Source of the DNA: Calliopsis andreniformis
Lineage: Eukaryota > Arthropoda > Insecta > Hymenoptera > Andrenidae
DNA length: 64,000 bases
Assembly: GCF_051401765.1 (NCBI RefSeq)
Contig: NW_027480547.1
Location: forward strand, 682,001 to 746,000
Direction: 5' to 3'
The position numbers and the translations under genes were made by a program. Of the stretch, positions 1 through 13,013 are shown in pieces. The notes under the pieces were generated by a model. It was not told the DNA's origin and did no database searches. It saw only the letters and a program-made list of their open reading frames with translations. Every line of letters starts with the position of its first letter. Position 1 is the stretch's first letter.

Positions 1-3000
1 AAGGATTCGGGATTGAGGTTTCAGGACTGAGGATTGAGGGTTGAGGATTGAGGATTGAGGATTGAGGATTGAGTATTCAGGATAGAGGATTGAGGATTGA
101 GTATTGAGGATTGAAAATTGAGGATTGATGATTGAGGATTGAGGATTGAGGATTGAGGATGAGCGTTGAGGGTTGAGGATTGAGGTTTGAGGACTAAGGA
201 CTGAGGATTGAGGATAGAGAATTGAGGATTGAGGATTGAGGATTGAAGATTTAGGCTCCGGTATTGAGGTTTGAGGATTGAGGATTGAGGATTGAGGATT
301 GAGGATTGAGGATTGAGGACTGAGGATTGAGGATTGAGGATTGAAGATTGAGTATTGAGTATTGCAGATTGAGGATTGAGGATTGAGGATTGAGGATTGA
401 GGATTGAGGATTGAAGATTGAAGATTGAGGGTTGAAGATTGAGTATTGCTGATTGAAGATTGAGGATTGGGGATTGAGGATTGACGATTGAGGATTGACT
501 GTTGAGGATTGAGAATTGAGAATTGAGGATTGAAGATTGAGGACTGAGTGTTGAGGGTTGAGTGATGAGAATTGATGTTTGTGGATTGAGATTTGATGAT
601 TGAAGAATGGGGATTGAGTATTGAAAACTGTGAATTGAGGATATTCTATTGAGGATTGAGGATTGAAAATTGATTGTTGAGGTCTGAGGACTGAAGTTTG
701 CGGATTCAGGATTAAGGATTCGGGATTGAGGTTTCCGGACTGAGGATTGAGGGTTGAGGATTGAGGATTGAGGATTGAGGATTGAGTATTCAGGATAGAG
801 GATTGAGGATTGAGTATTGAGGATTGAAAATTGAGGATTGATGATTGAGGATTGAGGATTGAGGATTGAGGATGAGGGTTGAGGGTTGAGGATTGAGGTT
901 TGAGGACTAAGGACTGAGGATTGAGGATTGAGAATTGAGAATTGAGGATTGAGGATTGAAGATTGAGGATTGGGTGTTGAGGATTGAAGAATGAGGATTG
1001 AGGATTGAGGATTGAAGATTGAGGGTTGAAGATTGAGTATTGAGGATTGAAGTTTGAGGATTGAGGATTTAGGATTGAGGATTGAAGATTGAGGACTGAG
1101 TGTTGAGGGTTGAGTGATGAGAATTGATGTTTGTGGATTGAGATTTGATGATTGAAGAATGGGGATTGAGTATTGAAAACTGTGAATTGAGGATATTCTA
1201 TTGAGGATTGAGGATTGAAAATTGATTGTTGAGGTCTGAGGACTGAAGTTTGCGGATTCAGGATTAAGGATTCGGGATTGAGGTTTCAGGACTGAGGATT
1301 GAGGGTTGAGGATTGAGGATTGAGGATTGAGGATTGAGTATTCAGGATAGAGGATTGAGGATTGAGTATTGAGGATTGAAAATTGAGGATTGATGATTGA
1401 GGATTGAGGATTGAGGATTGTGGATGAGGGTTGAGGGTTGAGGATTGAGGTTTGAGGACTAAGGACTGAGGATTGAGGATAGAGAATTGAGGATTGAGGA
1501 TTGAGGATTGAAGATTTAGGCTCCGGTATTGAGGTTTGAGGATTGAAGATTGAGGATTGAGGATTGAGGATTGAGGATTGAGGACTGAGGGTTGAGGATT
1601 GAGGATTGAAGATTGAGTATTGAGTATTGAAGATTGAGGATTGAGGATTGAGGATTGAGGATTGAGTATTGAGGATTGAGGATTGAAGATTGAGGGTTGC
1701 AGATTGAGTATTGAGGATTGAAGATTGAGGATTGGGGATTGAGGATTGACGATTGAGGATTCAATGTTGAGGATTGAGAATTGAGGATTGAGGATTGAAG
1801 ATTGAGTATTGTGGATTCAAGATAGCGGATTGAGGATTGAGGATTGAGGATTGAGGACTGAGTGTTGAGGGTTGAGTGATGAGAATTGATGTTTGTGGAT
1901 TGAGATTTGAAGATTGGAGAATGGGGATTGAGTATTGAAAACTTTGAATTGAGGATATTCTATTGAGGATTGAGGACTGACAATTGATCGTCGAGGACTG
2001 AGGGCTGAAGATTGAGGTTTCAGGATTGAGGATTCAGGATTGAGGTTTCAGGACTGAGGATTCGAGAATTGAGGATTGAGGATTGAGTACTGAGGATTGA
2101 AGATCGAGGATTTGGTATTGAGGATCGAACATTCAGGATTGAGGATTGAGGATAGAGGATTGAGTATTGAGGATTGAAGATTGAATATTGATGATTGAAG
2201 ATTGAGGATTGAGGATTGAGGGTTGTGGATTGCGGACGAGGACAGAGGGTTGAGTATTGATGTTTGAGGTCTGAGGATTGAGGAATGAGGATTGAGAATT
2301 GAGGATTGAGAATTGAGGATTGCAGTTTGAGCATTGGGTGTTGAGGATTGAAGAATGAGGATTGAGGATTGAGGATTGAGGATTGAAGATTGAGTGTTGA
2401 AGATTGAGTATTGAAGATTGAAGATTGATGATTGAGGTTTGAGGATTGAGGATTGAGGATTGAGGATTGAAGATTGAAGATTGAGTATTGAGGATTGAAG
2501 ATTGAGGATTGGGGATGGAGGATTGAGGATTAAGGGTTGATGATTGAGGATTGAGGATTGAAGATTGAGGATTGGGAATTGAGGATTGAAGATTGAGGAT
2601 TGAGTATTGAGGATTGAGAATTGAGGATTGAGGATTGAAGATTGAGTATTGAGGATTGAAGATTGAGGATTTAGGATTGAGGATTGAAGATTGAGGACTG
2701 AGCGTTGAGGGTTGAGTGATGAGAATTGATGTTTGTGGATTGAGTTTTGATGATTGAAGAATGGGGATTGAGTATTGAAAACTGTGAATTGAGGATATTC
2801 TATTGAGGATTGAGGATTGAAAATTGATTGTTGAGGTCTGAGGACTGAAGTTAGCGGATTCAGGATTAAGGATTCGGGATTGAGGTTTCAGGACTGAGGA
2901 TTGAGGGTTGAGGATTGAGGATTGAGGATTGAGGATTGAGTAGTCAGGATAGAGGATTGAGGATTGAGTATTGAGGATTGAAAATTGAGGATTGAGGATT

Positions 3001-6000
3001 GAGGATTGCAGATTGAGAATTGAGGATTGAAGATGAGGATTGAGGATTGAGGATTGAGGATTGAGGATTGAAGATTGAGTATTGGGGATTGAAAATTGAG
3101 GATTGATGATTGAGGATTGAAGATTGAGGATTGAAGATTGAGGATTGGGAATTGAGGATTGAGGATTGAGGGTAGAGGATTGAAGATTGAGGATTGGGGA
3201 TTGAGCATTGACGATTGAGGATTGAGGATTGAGGATTGAGGATTGAGGATTGAGGATTGAGGATTGAGGATTGAGGATTGAGGATTGAAGATTGAATATT
3301 GGTGATTGAAGATTGAGAATTGAGGATTGAGGGCTGTGGATTGCGAACGAGGACTGAGGGTTGAGTATTGATGTTTGAGGTCTGAGGATTGAGGATTGAG
3401 GATTCAGAATTGAGATTTGAGGATTGAGGATTGAAGATTGAGGATTGGGTGTTGAGGATTGAAGAATGAGGATTGAGGATTCAGGATTGAAGATTGAGGG
3501 TTGAAGATTGAGTATTGAAGATTGAAGTTTGAGGATTGAGGATTGAGGATTGAGGATTGATGATTGAGGGTTGAGGATTGAAGATTGAGTATTGAGTATT
3601 GAAGATTGCAGATTGAGTATTGAGTATTGAAAACTGTGAATTGATGATGTTGTATTGAGGATTGAGGATTGACAACTGATTGTTGAGGACTGAGGGCTGA
3701 AGATTGACGATTGAGGGTTGAGGATTGAGGATTGAGGATTGAGGATTGAGGATTGAGGTTTGAAGATTGAGTATTGAGGATTGAAGATTGAGGATTGAGG
3801 ATTGAGGATTGAGGATTGAGTATTGACGATTGAGGATTGGGGACTGAGTGTTGAGCGTTGAGTGATGAGAATTGACGTTTGTGGATTGAGATTTGAAAAT
3901 TGAAGATTGGGGATTGAGTATTGAAAACTGCGAATAGGGTATATTCTATTGAGGATTGAGGACTGACAATTGATCGTCGAGGACTGAGGGCTGAAGATTG
4001 AGGTTTCAGGATTGAGGATTCAGGATTGAGGTTTGAGGACTGAGGATTCGAGGATTGAGGATTGAGGATTGAGTACTGAGGATTGAAGATTGAGGATTGG
4101 GTATTGAGGATTGAACATTCAGGATTGAGGATTGAGGATAGAGGATTGAGTATTGAGGATTGAAGAATGAATATTGATGATTGAAGATTGAGGATTGAGG
4201 ATTGAGGGTTGTGGATTGCGGACGAGGACAGAGGGTTGAGTATTGATGTTTGAGGTCTGAGGATTGAAGAATGAGGATTGAGAATTGAGGACTGGGGATT
4301 GAGGATTGCAGATTCAGGACTGGGTGTTGAGGATTGAAGAATGAGGATTGAGGATTGAGGAGTGAGGATTGAAGATTGAGGGTTGAAGATTGAGTATTGA
4401 GGATTGAAGATTGAGGATTGAGGATTGAGGATTGAGGATTGAGGATTGAGGATTGAGGATTGAGGATTGAAGATTGAGTATTGAGGATTGAAGATTGAGG
4501 ATTGGGGATTGAGGATTGAGGATTAAGGATTGAAGATTGAGGATTGAGGATTGAAGATTGAGTGTTGAAGATTGAGTATTGAAGATTGAAGATTGATGAT
4601 TGAGGTTTGAGGATTGAGGATTGAGGATTGATGATTGAAGATTGAAGATTGAGTATTGAGGATTGAGGATTGAGGATTGGGGATGGAGGATTGAGGATTA
4701 AGGGTTGAAGATTGAGGATTGAGGATTGAAGATTGAGGATTGGGAATTGAGGATTGAAGATTGAGGATTGAGTATTGAGGATTGAGAATTGAGGATTGAG
4801 AATTGAAGATTGAGTATTGAGGATTGAAGATTGAGGATTTAGGATTGAGGATTGAAGATTGAGGACTGAGTGTTGAGGGTTGAGTGATGAGAATTGATGT
4901 TTGTGGATTGAGATTTGATGATTGAAGAATGGGGATTGAGTATTGAAAACTGTGAATTGAGGATATTCTATTGAGGATTGAGGATTGAAAATTGATTGTT
5001 GATGTCTGAGGACTGAAGTTTGCGGATTCAGGATTAAGGATTCGGGATTGAGGTTTCAGGACTGAGGATTGAGGGTTGAGGATTGAGGATTGAGGATTGA
5101 GGATTGAGTAGTCAGGATAGAGGATTGAGGATTGAGTATTGAGGATTGAAAATTGAGGATTGATGATTGAGGATTGAGGATTGAGGATTGAGGATTGAGG
5201 ATTGAGGATCAGGGTTGAGGGTTGAGGATTGAGGTTTGAGGACTAAGGACTGAGGATTGAGGATAGAGAATTGAGGATTGAGGATTGAGGATTGAAGATT
5301 TAGGCTCCGGTCTTGAGGTTTGAGGATTGAAGATTGAGGATTGAGGATTGAGGATTGAGGATTGAGGACTGAGGGTTGAGGATTGGGGATCGAAGATTGA
5401 GTATTGAGTATTGAAGCTTGAGGATTGAGGATTGAGGATTGAGGATTGAGGATTGAGGATTGAGGATTGAAGATTGAGGGTTGCAGATTGAGTATTGAGG
5501 ATTGAAGATTGAGGATTGGGGATTGAGGATTGACGATTGAGGATTCAGTGTTGAGGATTGAGGATTGAGGATTGAGGATTGAAGATTGAGTATTGAGGAT
5601 TCAAGATTGCGGATTGAGGATTGAGGATTGAGGATTGAGGACTGAGTCCTGAGGGTTGAGTGATGAGAATTGATGTTTGTGGATTGAGATTTGAAGATTG
5701 GAGAATGGGGATTGAGTATTGAAAACGTTGAATTAAGGATATGCTATTGAGGATTGAGGACTGACAATTAATTGTTGAGGTCTGAGGACTGAAGTTTGCG
5801 GATTTAGGATTGAGGATTCGGGATTGAGGTTTCAGGACTGAGGATTGAGGGTTGAGGATTGAGGATTGAGGATTGAGGATTGAGGATTGAGGATTGAGGA
5901 TTGAGGATTGAAGATTGAGTATTGAGGATTGAAAATTGAGGATTGATGATTGAGGATTGAAGATTGAGGATTGAAGATTGAGGATTGGGAATTGAGGATT

Positions 6001-6217
6001 GAGGATTGAGGATAGAGGATTGAAGATTGAGGATTGGGGATTGAGCATTGACGATTGAGGATTGAGGATCGAGGATTGAGGATTGAGGATTGAGGATTGA
6101 GGATTGAGGATTGAGGATTGAGGATTGAGGATTGAGGATTGAGGATTGAGGACTGAAGATTGAATATTGGTGATTGAAGATTGAGAATTGAGGATTGAGG
6201 GCTCTGGATTGCGAACG
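1..6217 (+). repeat. A-type higher-order repeat tract (left copy)
   Basis: Seven cores, located by their GATGAG anchor at 564, 1116, 1878, 2718, 3864, 4886 and 5662, are separated by plain GAGGATT tracts. All are A-type (GTTGAGGGTTGAG before the anchor, GAAGAATGGGG or GGAGAATGGGG after it), except 3864, which is B-type (TTGAGCG, AAGATTGGGG). GGCTCCGG marks lie at 254, 1519 and 5303. There are no genes. The - strand open frames at 1516-1764, 2020-2334, 2888-3208, 3481-3675 and 5545-6048 are by-products of the unit. Confidence 0.9.
1091..1298 (+). repeat. Reference A-type higher-order core (about 200 bp)
   Basis: Clear example of the conserved core. In heptamer register it runs ACTGAGT, GTTGAGG, GTTGAGT, GATGAGA, ATTGATG, TTTGTGG, ATTGAGA, and so on, through AATGGGG, ATTGAAA, ACTGTGA and ATATTCT (1193-1199). 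It then continues through ATTGATT, GTTGAGG, ATTCAGG, ATTCGGG and TTTCAGG. The order is fixed in more than 70 copies, although every element is only a variant of GAGGATT. This is the usual signature of a higher-order repeat. The C-bearing variants ATTCAGG and TTTCAGG supply many of the in-frame stops (TGA read on the - strand) that bound the apparent open frames. Confidence 0.9.
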
Positions 6218-9200
6218 AGGACTGAGGGTTGAGTATTGATGTTTGAGGTCTGAGGATTGAGGATTGAGGATTGAGAATTGAGAATTGCGGATTGAGGATT
6301 GAAGATTGAGGATTGGGTGTTGAGGATTGAAGAATGAGGATTGAGGATTGAGGATTGAAGATTGAGGTTTGAAGATTGAGTGTTGAGGATTGAAGTTTGA
6401 GGATTGAGGATTGAGGATTGAGGATTGAGGATTGAGGATTGAGGATTGAAGGTTGAGTATTGAGGATTGAGGATTGAGGATTGAGGATTGAGGATTGAGT
6501 ATTGAAGATTGAGTATTGAGGATTGAAGATTGAGGATTGAGGATTGAAGAATGAGGATTGGGTGTTGAGGATTGAAGAAGGAGGATTGAGGATTGAGGAT
6601 TGAGGATTGAGGATTGAGGACTGAGGTTTGAGGATTGAGGATTGAAGATTGAGGATAGAAGATTGAGGATTGGGGATTGAGGATTGAGGATTAAGGATAG
6701 AGGATTGAAGATTGAGGATTGGGGATTGAGGATTGACGATTGAGGATTGAGGATTGAGGATTGAGGATTGAAGATTGAGGACTGAGTGTTGAGGGTTGAG
6801 TGATGAGAATTGATGTTTGTGGATTGAGATTTGAAGATCGAAGAATGGGGATTGAGTATTGAAAACTTTGAATTGAGGATATTCTATTGAGGATTGAGGA
6901 TTGACAATTGATTGTTGAGGACTGAGGACTGAAGTTTGCGGATTCAGGATTGAGGATTCGGGATTGAGGTTTCAGGACTGAGGATTGAGGGTTGAGGATT
7001 GAGGATTGAGGATTGAGGATTGAGGATTGAGGATTGAGGATTGAAGATTGAGTATTGAGGATTGAAAATTGAGGATTGATGATTGAGGATTGAAGATTGA
7101 GGATTGAAGATTGAGTATTGGGAATTGAGGATTGAGGATTGAGGATAGAGGATTGAAGATTGAGGATTGGGGATTGAGCATTGACGATTGAGGATTGAGG
7201 ATTGAGGATTGAGGATTGAGGATTCAGGATTGAGGATTGAGGATTGAGGATTGAAGATTGAGTATTGAGTATTGAAAATTGAGGATTGATGATTGAGGAT
7301 TGAAGATTGAGGATTGAAGATTGAGGATTGGGGATTGAGGATTGAGGATTGAGGATAGAGGATTGAAGATTGAGGATTGGGGATTGAGGATTGACGATTG
7401 AGGATTGAGGATTGAGGATTGACGATTGAGGATTGAGGATTGAGGATTGAAGATTGAGTATTGAGAATTGAAGATTGAGGATTGGGAATTGAGGATTGAG
7501 GATTGAGTATTGAAGATTGAGGATTGAGGATTGAGGACTGAGTGTTGAGGGTTGAGTGATGAGAATTGATGTTTGTGGATTGAGATTTGATGATTGAAGA
7601 ATGGGGATTGAGTATTGAAAACTGTGAATTGAGGATATTCTATTGAGGATTGAGGATTGAAAATTGATTGTTGAGGTCTGAGGACTGAAGTTTGCGGATT
7701 CAGGATTAAGGATTCGGGATTGAGGTTTCAGGACTGAGGATTGAGGGTTGAGGATTGAGGATTGAGTATTGAGGATTGAGTATTCAGGATAGAGGATTGA
7801 GGATTGAGTTTTGAGGATTGAAAATTGAGGATTGATGATTGAGGATTGAGGATTGAGGATTGAGGGTGAGGGTTGAGGGTTGAGGATTGAGGTTTGAGGA
7901 CTAAGGACTGAGGATTGAGGATAGAGAATTGAGGATTGAGGATTGAGGATTGAAGATTTAGGCTCCGGTATTGAGGTTTGAGGATTGAAGATTGAGGATT
8001 GAGGATTGAGGATTGAGGACTGAGGGTTGAGGATTGAGGATTGAAGATTGAGTATTGAGTATTGAAGATTGAGGATTGAGGATTGAGGATTGAGGATTGA
8101 GGATTGAGGATTGAGGATTGAGGATTGAAGATTGAGGGTTGCAGATTGAGTATTGAGGATTGAAGATTGAGGATTGGGGATTGAGGATTGACGATTGAGG
8201 ATTCAATGTTGAGGATTGAGAATTGAGGATTGAGGATTGAAGATTGAGTATTGTGGATTCAAGATAGCGGATTGAGGATTGAGGATTGAGGATTGAGGAC
8301 TGAGTGTTGAGGGTTGAGTGATGAGAATTGATGTTTGTGGATTGAGATTTGAAGATTGGAGAATGGGGATTGAGTATTGAAAACTTTGAATTGAGGATAT
8401 TCTATTGAGGATTGAGGACTGACAATTGATCGTCGAGGACTGAGGGCTGAAGATTGAGGTTTCAGGATTGAGGATTCAGGATTGAGGTTTCAGGACTGAG
8501 GATTCGAGAATTGAGGATTGAGGATTGAGTACTGAGGATTGAAGATCGAGGATTGCGTATTGAGGATCGAACGTTCAGGATTGAGGATTGAGGATAGAGG
8601 ATTGAGTATTGAGGATTGAAGATTGAATATTGATGATTGAAGATTGAGGATTGAGGATTGAGGGTTGTGGATTGCGGACGAGGACAGAGGGTTGAGTATT
8701 GATGTTTGAGGTCTGAGGATTGAGGAATGAGGATTGAGAATTGAGGATTGAGAATTGAGGATTGCAGTTTGAGGATTGGGTGTTGAGGATTGAAGAATGA
8801 GGATTGAGGATTGAGGATTGAGGATTGAAGATTGAGGGTTGAAGATTGAGTATTGAGGATTGAAGATTGAGGATTGAGGATTGAGGATTGAGGATTGAGG
8901 ATTGAGGATTGAGGATTGAAGATTGAGTATTGAGGATTGAAGATTGAGGATTGGGGATTGAGGATTGAGGATTAAGGATTGAAGATTGAGGATTGAGGAT
9001 TAAAGATTGAGGATTGGGAATTGAGGATTGACGATTGAGGATTGAGTATTGAGGATTGAGGATTGAGGGTTGAGGATTGAAGGTTGAGTATTGAGGATTG
9101 AAGATTGCGGATTTAGGATTGAGGATTGAAGATTGAGGACTGAGTGTTGAGGGTTGAGTGATGATAATTGATGTTTGTGGATTGAGATTTGAAGATTGAA

Positions 9201-9603
9201 GAATGGGGACTGAGTATTGAAAACTGTGAATTGAAGATATTCTATTGAGGATTGAGGATTGACAATTGATTGTTGAGGACTGAGGGCTGAGGATAGAGGA
9301 TTCAGGATTGAGGATTCGGTATTGAGGTATCAGGACTGAGGATTGTGGGTTGAGGATTGAGAATTGAGGACTAAGGATTTGGGATTGAGGATTGAGGATT
9401 GAGGATTAAGGATTGAGGATTGAGGATTGAGTATTGAAGATTGAGTGTTGAGGATTGAAGGTTGAGGATTCAGGATTGAGGATTGACGATTGAGGATTGA
9501 GTATTGCGGATTGAGAATTGAGGATTGAGCATTGAGGATTGAAGATTGAATATTGATGATTGAAGATTGAGGATTGAGGGTTGAGGGTTGTGGATTGCGG
9601 ACA
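6218..9603 (+). repeat. 3386-bp tandem duplication, unit 1 (left block)
   Basis: This unit repeats head to tail at 9604-12989 with an offset of 3386 bp. Agreement begins just after GCGAACGAGG at 6211-6220 and is nearly perfect. It contains A-type cores at 6802, 7558, 8320 and 9160 (9160 has GATGATAATTG) and a GGCTCCGG mark at 7961. Only isolated substitutions were seen, for example ATTGCGG near 6285. The same pair exists in the right 21.5-kb copy, so this duplication is older than the 21.5-kb one. Confidence 0.93.
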
Positions 9604-12600
9604 AGGACTGAGGGTTGAGTATTGATGTTTGAGGTCTGAGGATTGAGGATTGAGGATTGAGAATTGAGAATTGAGGATTGAGGATTGAAGATTGAGGATT
9701 GGGTGTTGAGGATTGAAGAATGAGGATTGAGGATTGAGGATTGAAGATTGAGGTTTGAAGATTGAGTGTTGAGGATTGAAGTTTGAGGATTGAGGATTGA
9801 GGATTGAGGATTGAGGATTGAGGATTGAGGATTGAAGGTTGAGTATTGAGGATTGAGGATTGAGGATTGAGGATTGAGGATTGAGTATTGAAGATTGAGT
9901 ATTGAGGATTGAAGATTGAGGATTGAGGATTGAAGAATGAGGATTGGGTGTTGAGGATTGAAGAAGGAGGATTGAGGATTGAGGATTGAGGATTGAGGAT
10001 TGAGGACTGAGGTTTGAGGATTGAGGATTGAAGATTGAGGATAGAAGATTGAGGATTGGGGATTGAGGATTGAGGATTAAGGATAGAGGATTGAAGATTG
10101 AGGATTGGGGATTGAGGATTGACGATTGAGGATTGAGGATTGAGGATTGAGGATTGAAGATTGAGGACTGAGTGTTGAGGGTTGAGTGATGAGAATTGAT
10201 GTTTGTGGATTGAGATTTGAAGATCGAAGAATGGGGATTGAGTATTGAAAACTTTGAATTGAGGATATTCTATTGAGGATTGAGGATTGGCAATTGATTG
10301 TTGAGGACTGAGGACTGAAGTTTGCGGATTCAGGATTGAGGATTCGGGATTGAGGTTTCAGGACTGAGGATTGAGGGTTGAGGATTGAGGATTGAGGATT
10401 GAGGATTGAGGATTGAGGATTGAGGATTGAAGATTGAGTATTGAGGATTGAAAATTGAGGATTGATGATTGAGGATTGAAGATTGAGGATTGAAGATTGA
10501 GTATTGGGAATTGAGGATTGAGGATTGAGGATAGAGGATTGAAGATTGAGGATTGGGGATTGAGCATTGACGATTGAGGATTGAGGATTGAGGATTGAGG
10601 ATTGAGGATTCAGGATTGAGGATTGAGGATTGAGGATTGAAGATTGAGTATTGAGTATTGAAAATTGAGGATTGATGATTGAGGATTGAAGATTGAGGAT
10701 TGAAGATTGAGGATTGGGGATTGAGGATTGAGGATTGAGGATAGAGGATTGAAGATTGAGGATTGGGGATTGAGGATTGACGATTGAGGATTGAGGATTG
10801 AGGATTGACGATTGAGGATTGAGGATTGAGGATTGAAGATTGAGTATTGAGAATTGAAGATTGAGGATTGGGAATTGAGGATTGAGGATTGAGTATTGAA
10901 GATTGAGGATTGAGGATTGAGGACTGAGTGTTGAGGGTTGAGTGATGAGAATTGATGTTTGTGGATTGAGATTTGATGATTGAAGAATGGGGATTGAGTA
11001 TTGAAAACTGTGAATTGAGGATATTCTATTGAGGATTGAGGATTGAAAATTGATTGTTGAGGTCTGAGGACTGAAGTTTGCGGATTCAGGATTAAGGATT
11101 CGGGATTGAGGTTTCAGGACTGAGGATTGAGGGTTGAGGATTGAGGATTGAGTATTGAGGATTGAGTATTCAGGATAGAGGATTGAGGATTGAGTTTTGA
11201 GGATTGAAAATTGAGGATTGATGATTGAGGATTGAGGATTGAGGATTGAGGGTGAGGGTTGAGGGTTGAGGATTGAGGTTTGAGGACTAAGGACTGAGGA
11301 TTGAGGATAGAGAATTGAGGATTGAGGATTGAGGATTGAAGATTTAGGCTCCGGTATTGAGGTTTGAGGATTGAAGATTGAGGATTGAGGATTGAGGATT
11401 GAGGACTGAGGGTTGAGGATTGAGGATTGAAGATTGAGTATTGAGTATTGAAGATTGAGGATTGAGGATTGAGGATTGAGGATTGAGGATTGAGGATTGA
11501 GGATTGAGGATTGAAGATTGAGGGTTGCAGATTGAGTATTGAGGATTGAAGATTGAGGATTGGGGATTGAGGATTGACGATTGAGGATTCAATGTTGAGG
11601 ATTGAGAATTGAGGATTGAGGATTGAAGATTGAGTATTGTGGATTCAAGATAGCGGATTGAGGATTGAGGATTGAGGATTGAGGACTGAGTGTTGAGGGT
11701 TGAGTGATGAGAATTGATGTTTGTGGATTGAGATTTGAAGATTGGAGAATGGGGATTGAGTATTGAAAACTTTGAATTGAGGATATTCTATTGAGGATTG
11801 AGGACTGACAATTGATCGTCGAGGACTGAGGGCTGAAGATTGAGGTTTCAGGATTGAGGATTCAGGATTGAGGTTTCAGGACTGAGGATTCGAGAATTGA
11901 GGATTGAGGATTGAGTACTGAGGATTGAAGATCGAGGATTGCGTATTGAGGATCGAACGTTCAGGATTGAGGATTGAGGATAGAGGATTGAGTATTGAGG
12001 ATTGAAGATTGAATATTGATGATTGAAGATTGAGGATTGAGGATTGAGGGTTGTGGATTGCGGACGAGGACAGAGGGTTGAGTATTGATGTTTGAGGTCT
12101 GAGGATTGAGGAATGAGGATTGAGAATTGAGGATTGAGAATTGAGGATTGCAGTTTGAGGATTGGGTGTTGAGGATTGAAGAATGAGGATTGAGGATTGA
12201 GGATTGAGGATTGAAGATTGAGGGTTGAAGATTGAGTATTGAGGATTGAAGATTGAGGATTGAGGATTGAGGATTGAGGATTGAGGATTGAGGATTGAGG
12301 ATTGAAGATTGAGTATTGAGGATTGAAGATTGAGGATTGGGGATTGAGGATTGAGGATTAAGGATTGAAGATTGAGGATTGAGGATTAAAGATTGAGGAT
12401 TGGGAATTGAGGATTGACGATTGAGGATTGAGTATTGAGGATTGAGGATTGAGGGTTGAGGATTGAAGGTTGAGTATTGAGGATTGAAGATTGCGGATTT
12501 AGGATTGAGGATTGAAGATTGAGGACTGAGTGTTGAGGGTTGAGTGATGATAATTGATGTTTGTGGATTGAGATTTGAAGATTGAAGAATGGGGACTGAG

Positions 12601-13013
12601 TATTGAAAACTGTGAATTGAAGATATTCTATTGAGGATTGAGGATTGACAATTGATTGTTGAGGACTGAGGGCTGAGGATAGAGGATTCAGGATTGAGGA
12701 TTCGGTATTGAGGTATCAGGACTGAGGATTGTGGGTTGAGGATTGAGAATTGAGGACTAAGGATTTGGGATTGAGGATTGAGGATTGAGGATTAAGGATT
12801 GAGGATTGAGGATTGAGTATTGAAGATTGAGTGTTGAGGATTGAAGGTTGAGGATTCAGGATTGAGGATTGACGATTGAGGATTGAGTATTGCGGATTGA
12901 GAATTGAGGATTGAGCATTGAGGATTGAAGATTGAATATTGATGATTGAAGATTGAGGATTGAGGGTTGAGGGTTGTGGATTGCGGACAAGGACTGAGGG
13001 TTGAGTATTGATG
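9604..13013 (+). repeat. 3386-bp tandem duplication, unit 2 (left block)
   Basis: Second unit of the pair starting at 6218. Identity runs on past one full period until 13014, where this unit has GATGCTTG and unit 1's continuation at 9628 has GATGTTTG. Cores are at 10188, 10944, 11706 and 12546, and the GGCTCCGG mark is at 11347. The difference near 10289 (GGATTGGCAATTG instead of GGATTGACAATTG) is absent from the right-block counterpart near 31782, so it is private to this unit. Confidence 0.93.

Noticed and set aside
1190..1200. GGATATTCTATTG in cores as a promoter -10 or TATA-like element
   Set aside because: It is one heptamer variant in register with the array, without a partner element or downstream gene. 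Recurrence is explained by core amplification.
1260..1285. CENP-B-box-like element around GGATTCGGGATTGAGG in the cores
   Set aside because: Only a TTCG/CGGG-like fragment matches. The required spacing and flanking bases of the known box are not present.
1091..1298. CRISPR-like array, with cores as repeats and the tracts between as spacers
   Set aside because: Cores are about 200 bp and irregularly spaced (266-1309 bp), the intervening DNA is the same heptamer family and not unique spacers, and no cas-like gene is present.
1516..1764. Small conserved - strand genes (82 and 69 codons) recurring many times
   Set aside because: They recur exactly at the duplication offsets (3386, 21493 and 21500 bp). 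At least the 1516-1764 type starts at TTG, not ATG, and the peptides are repeat-derived.
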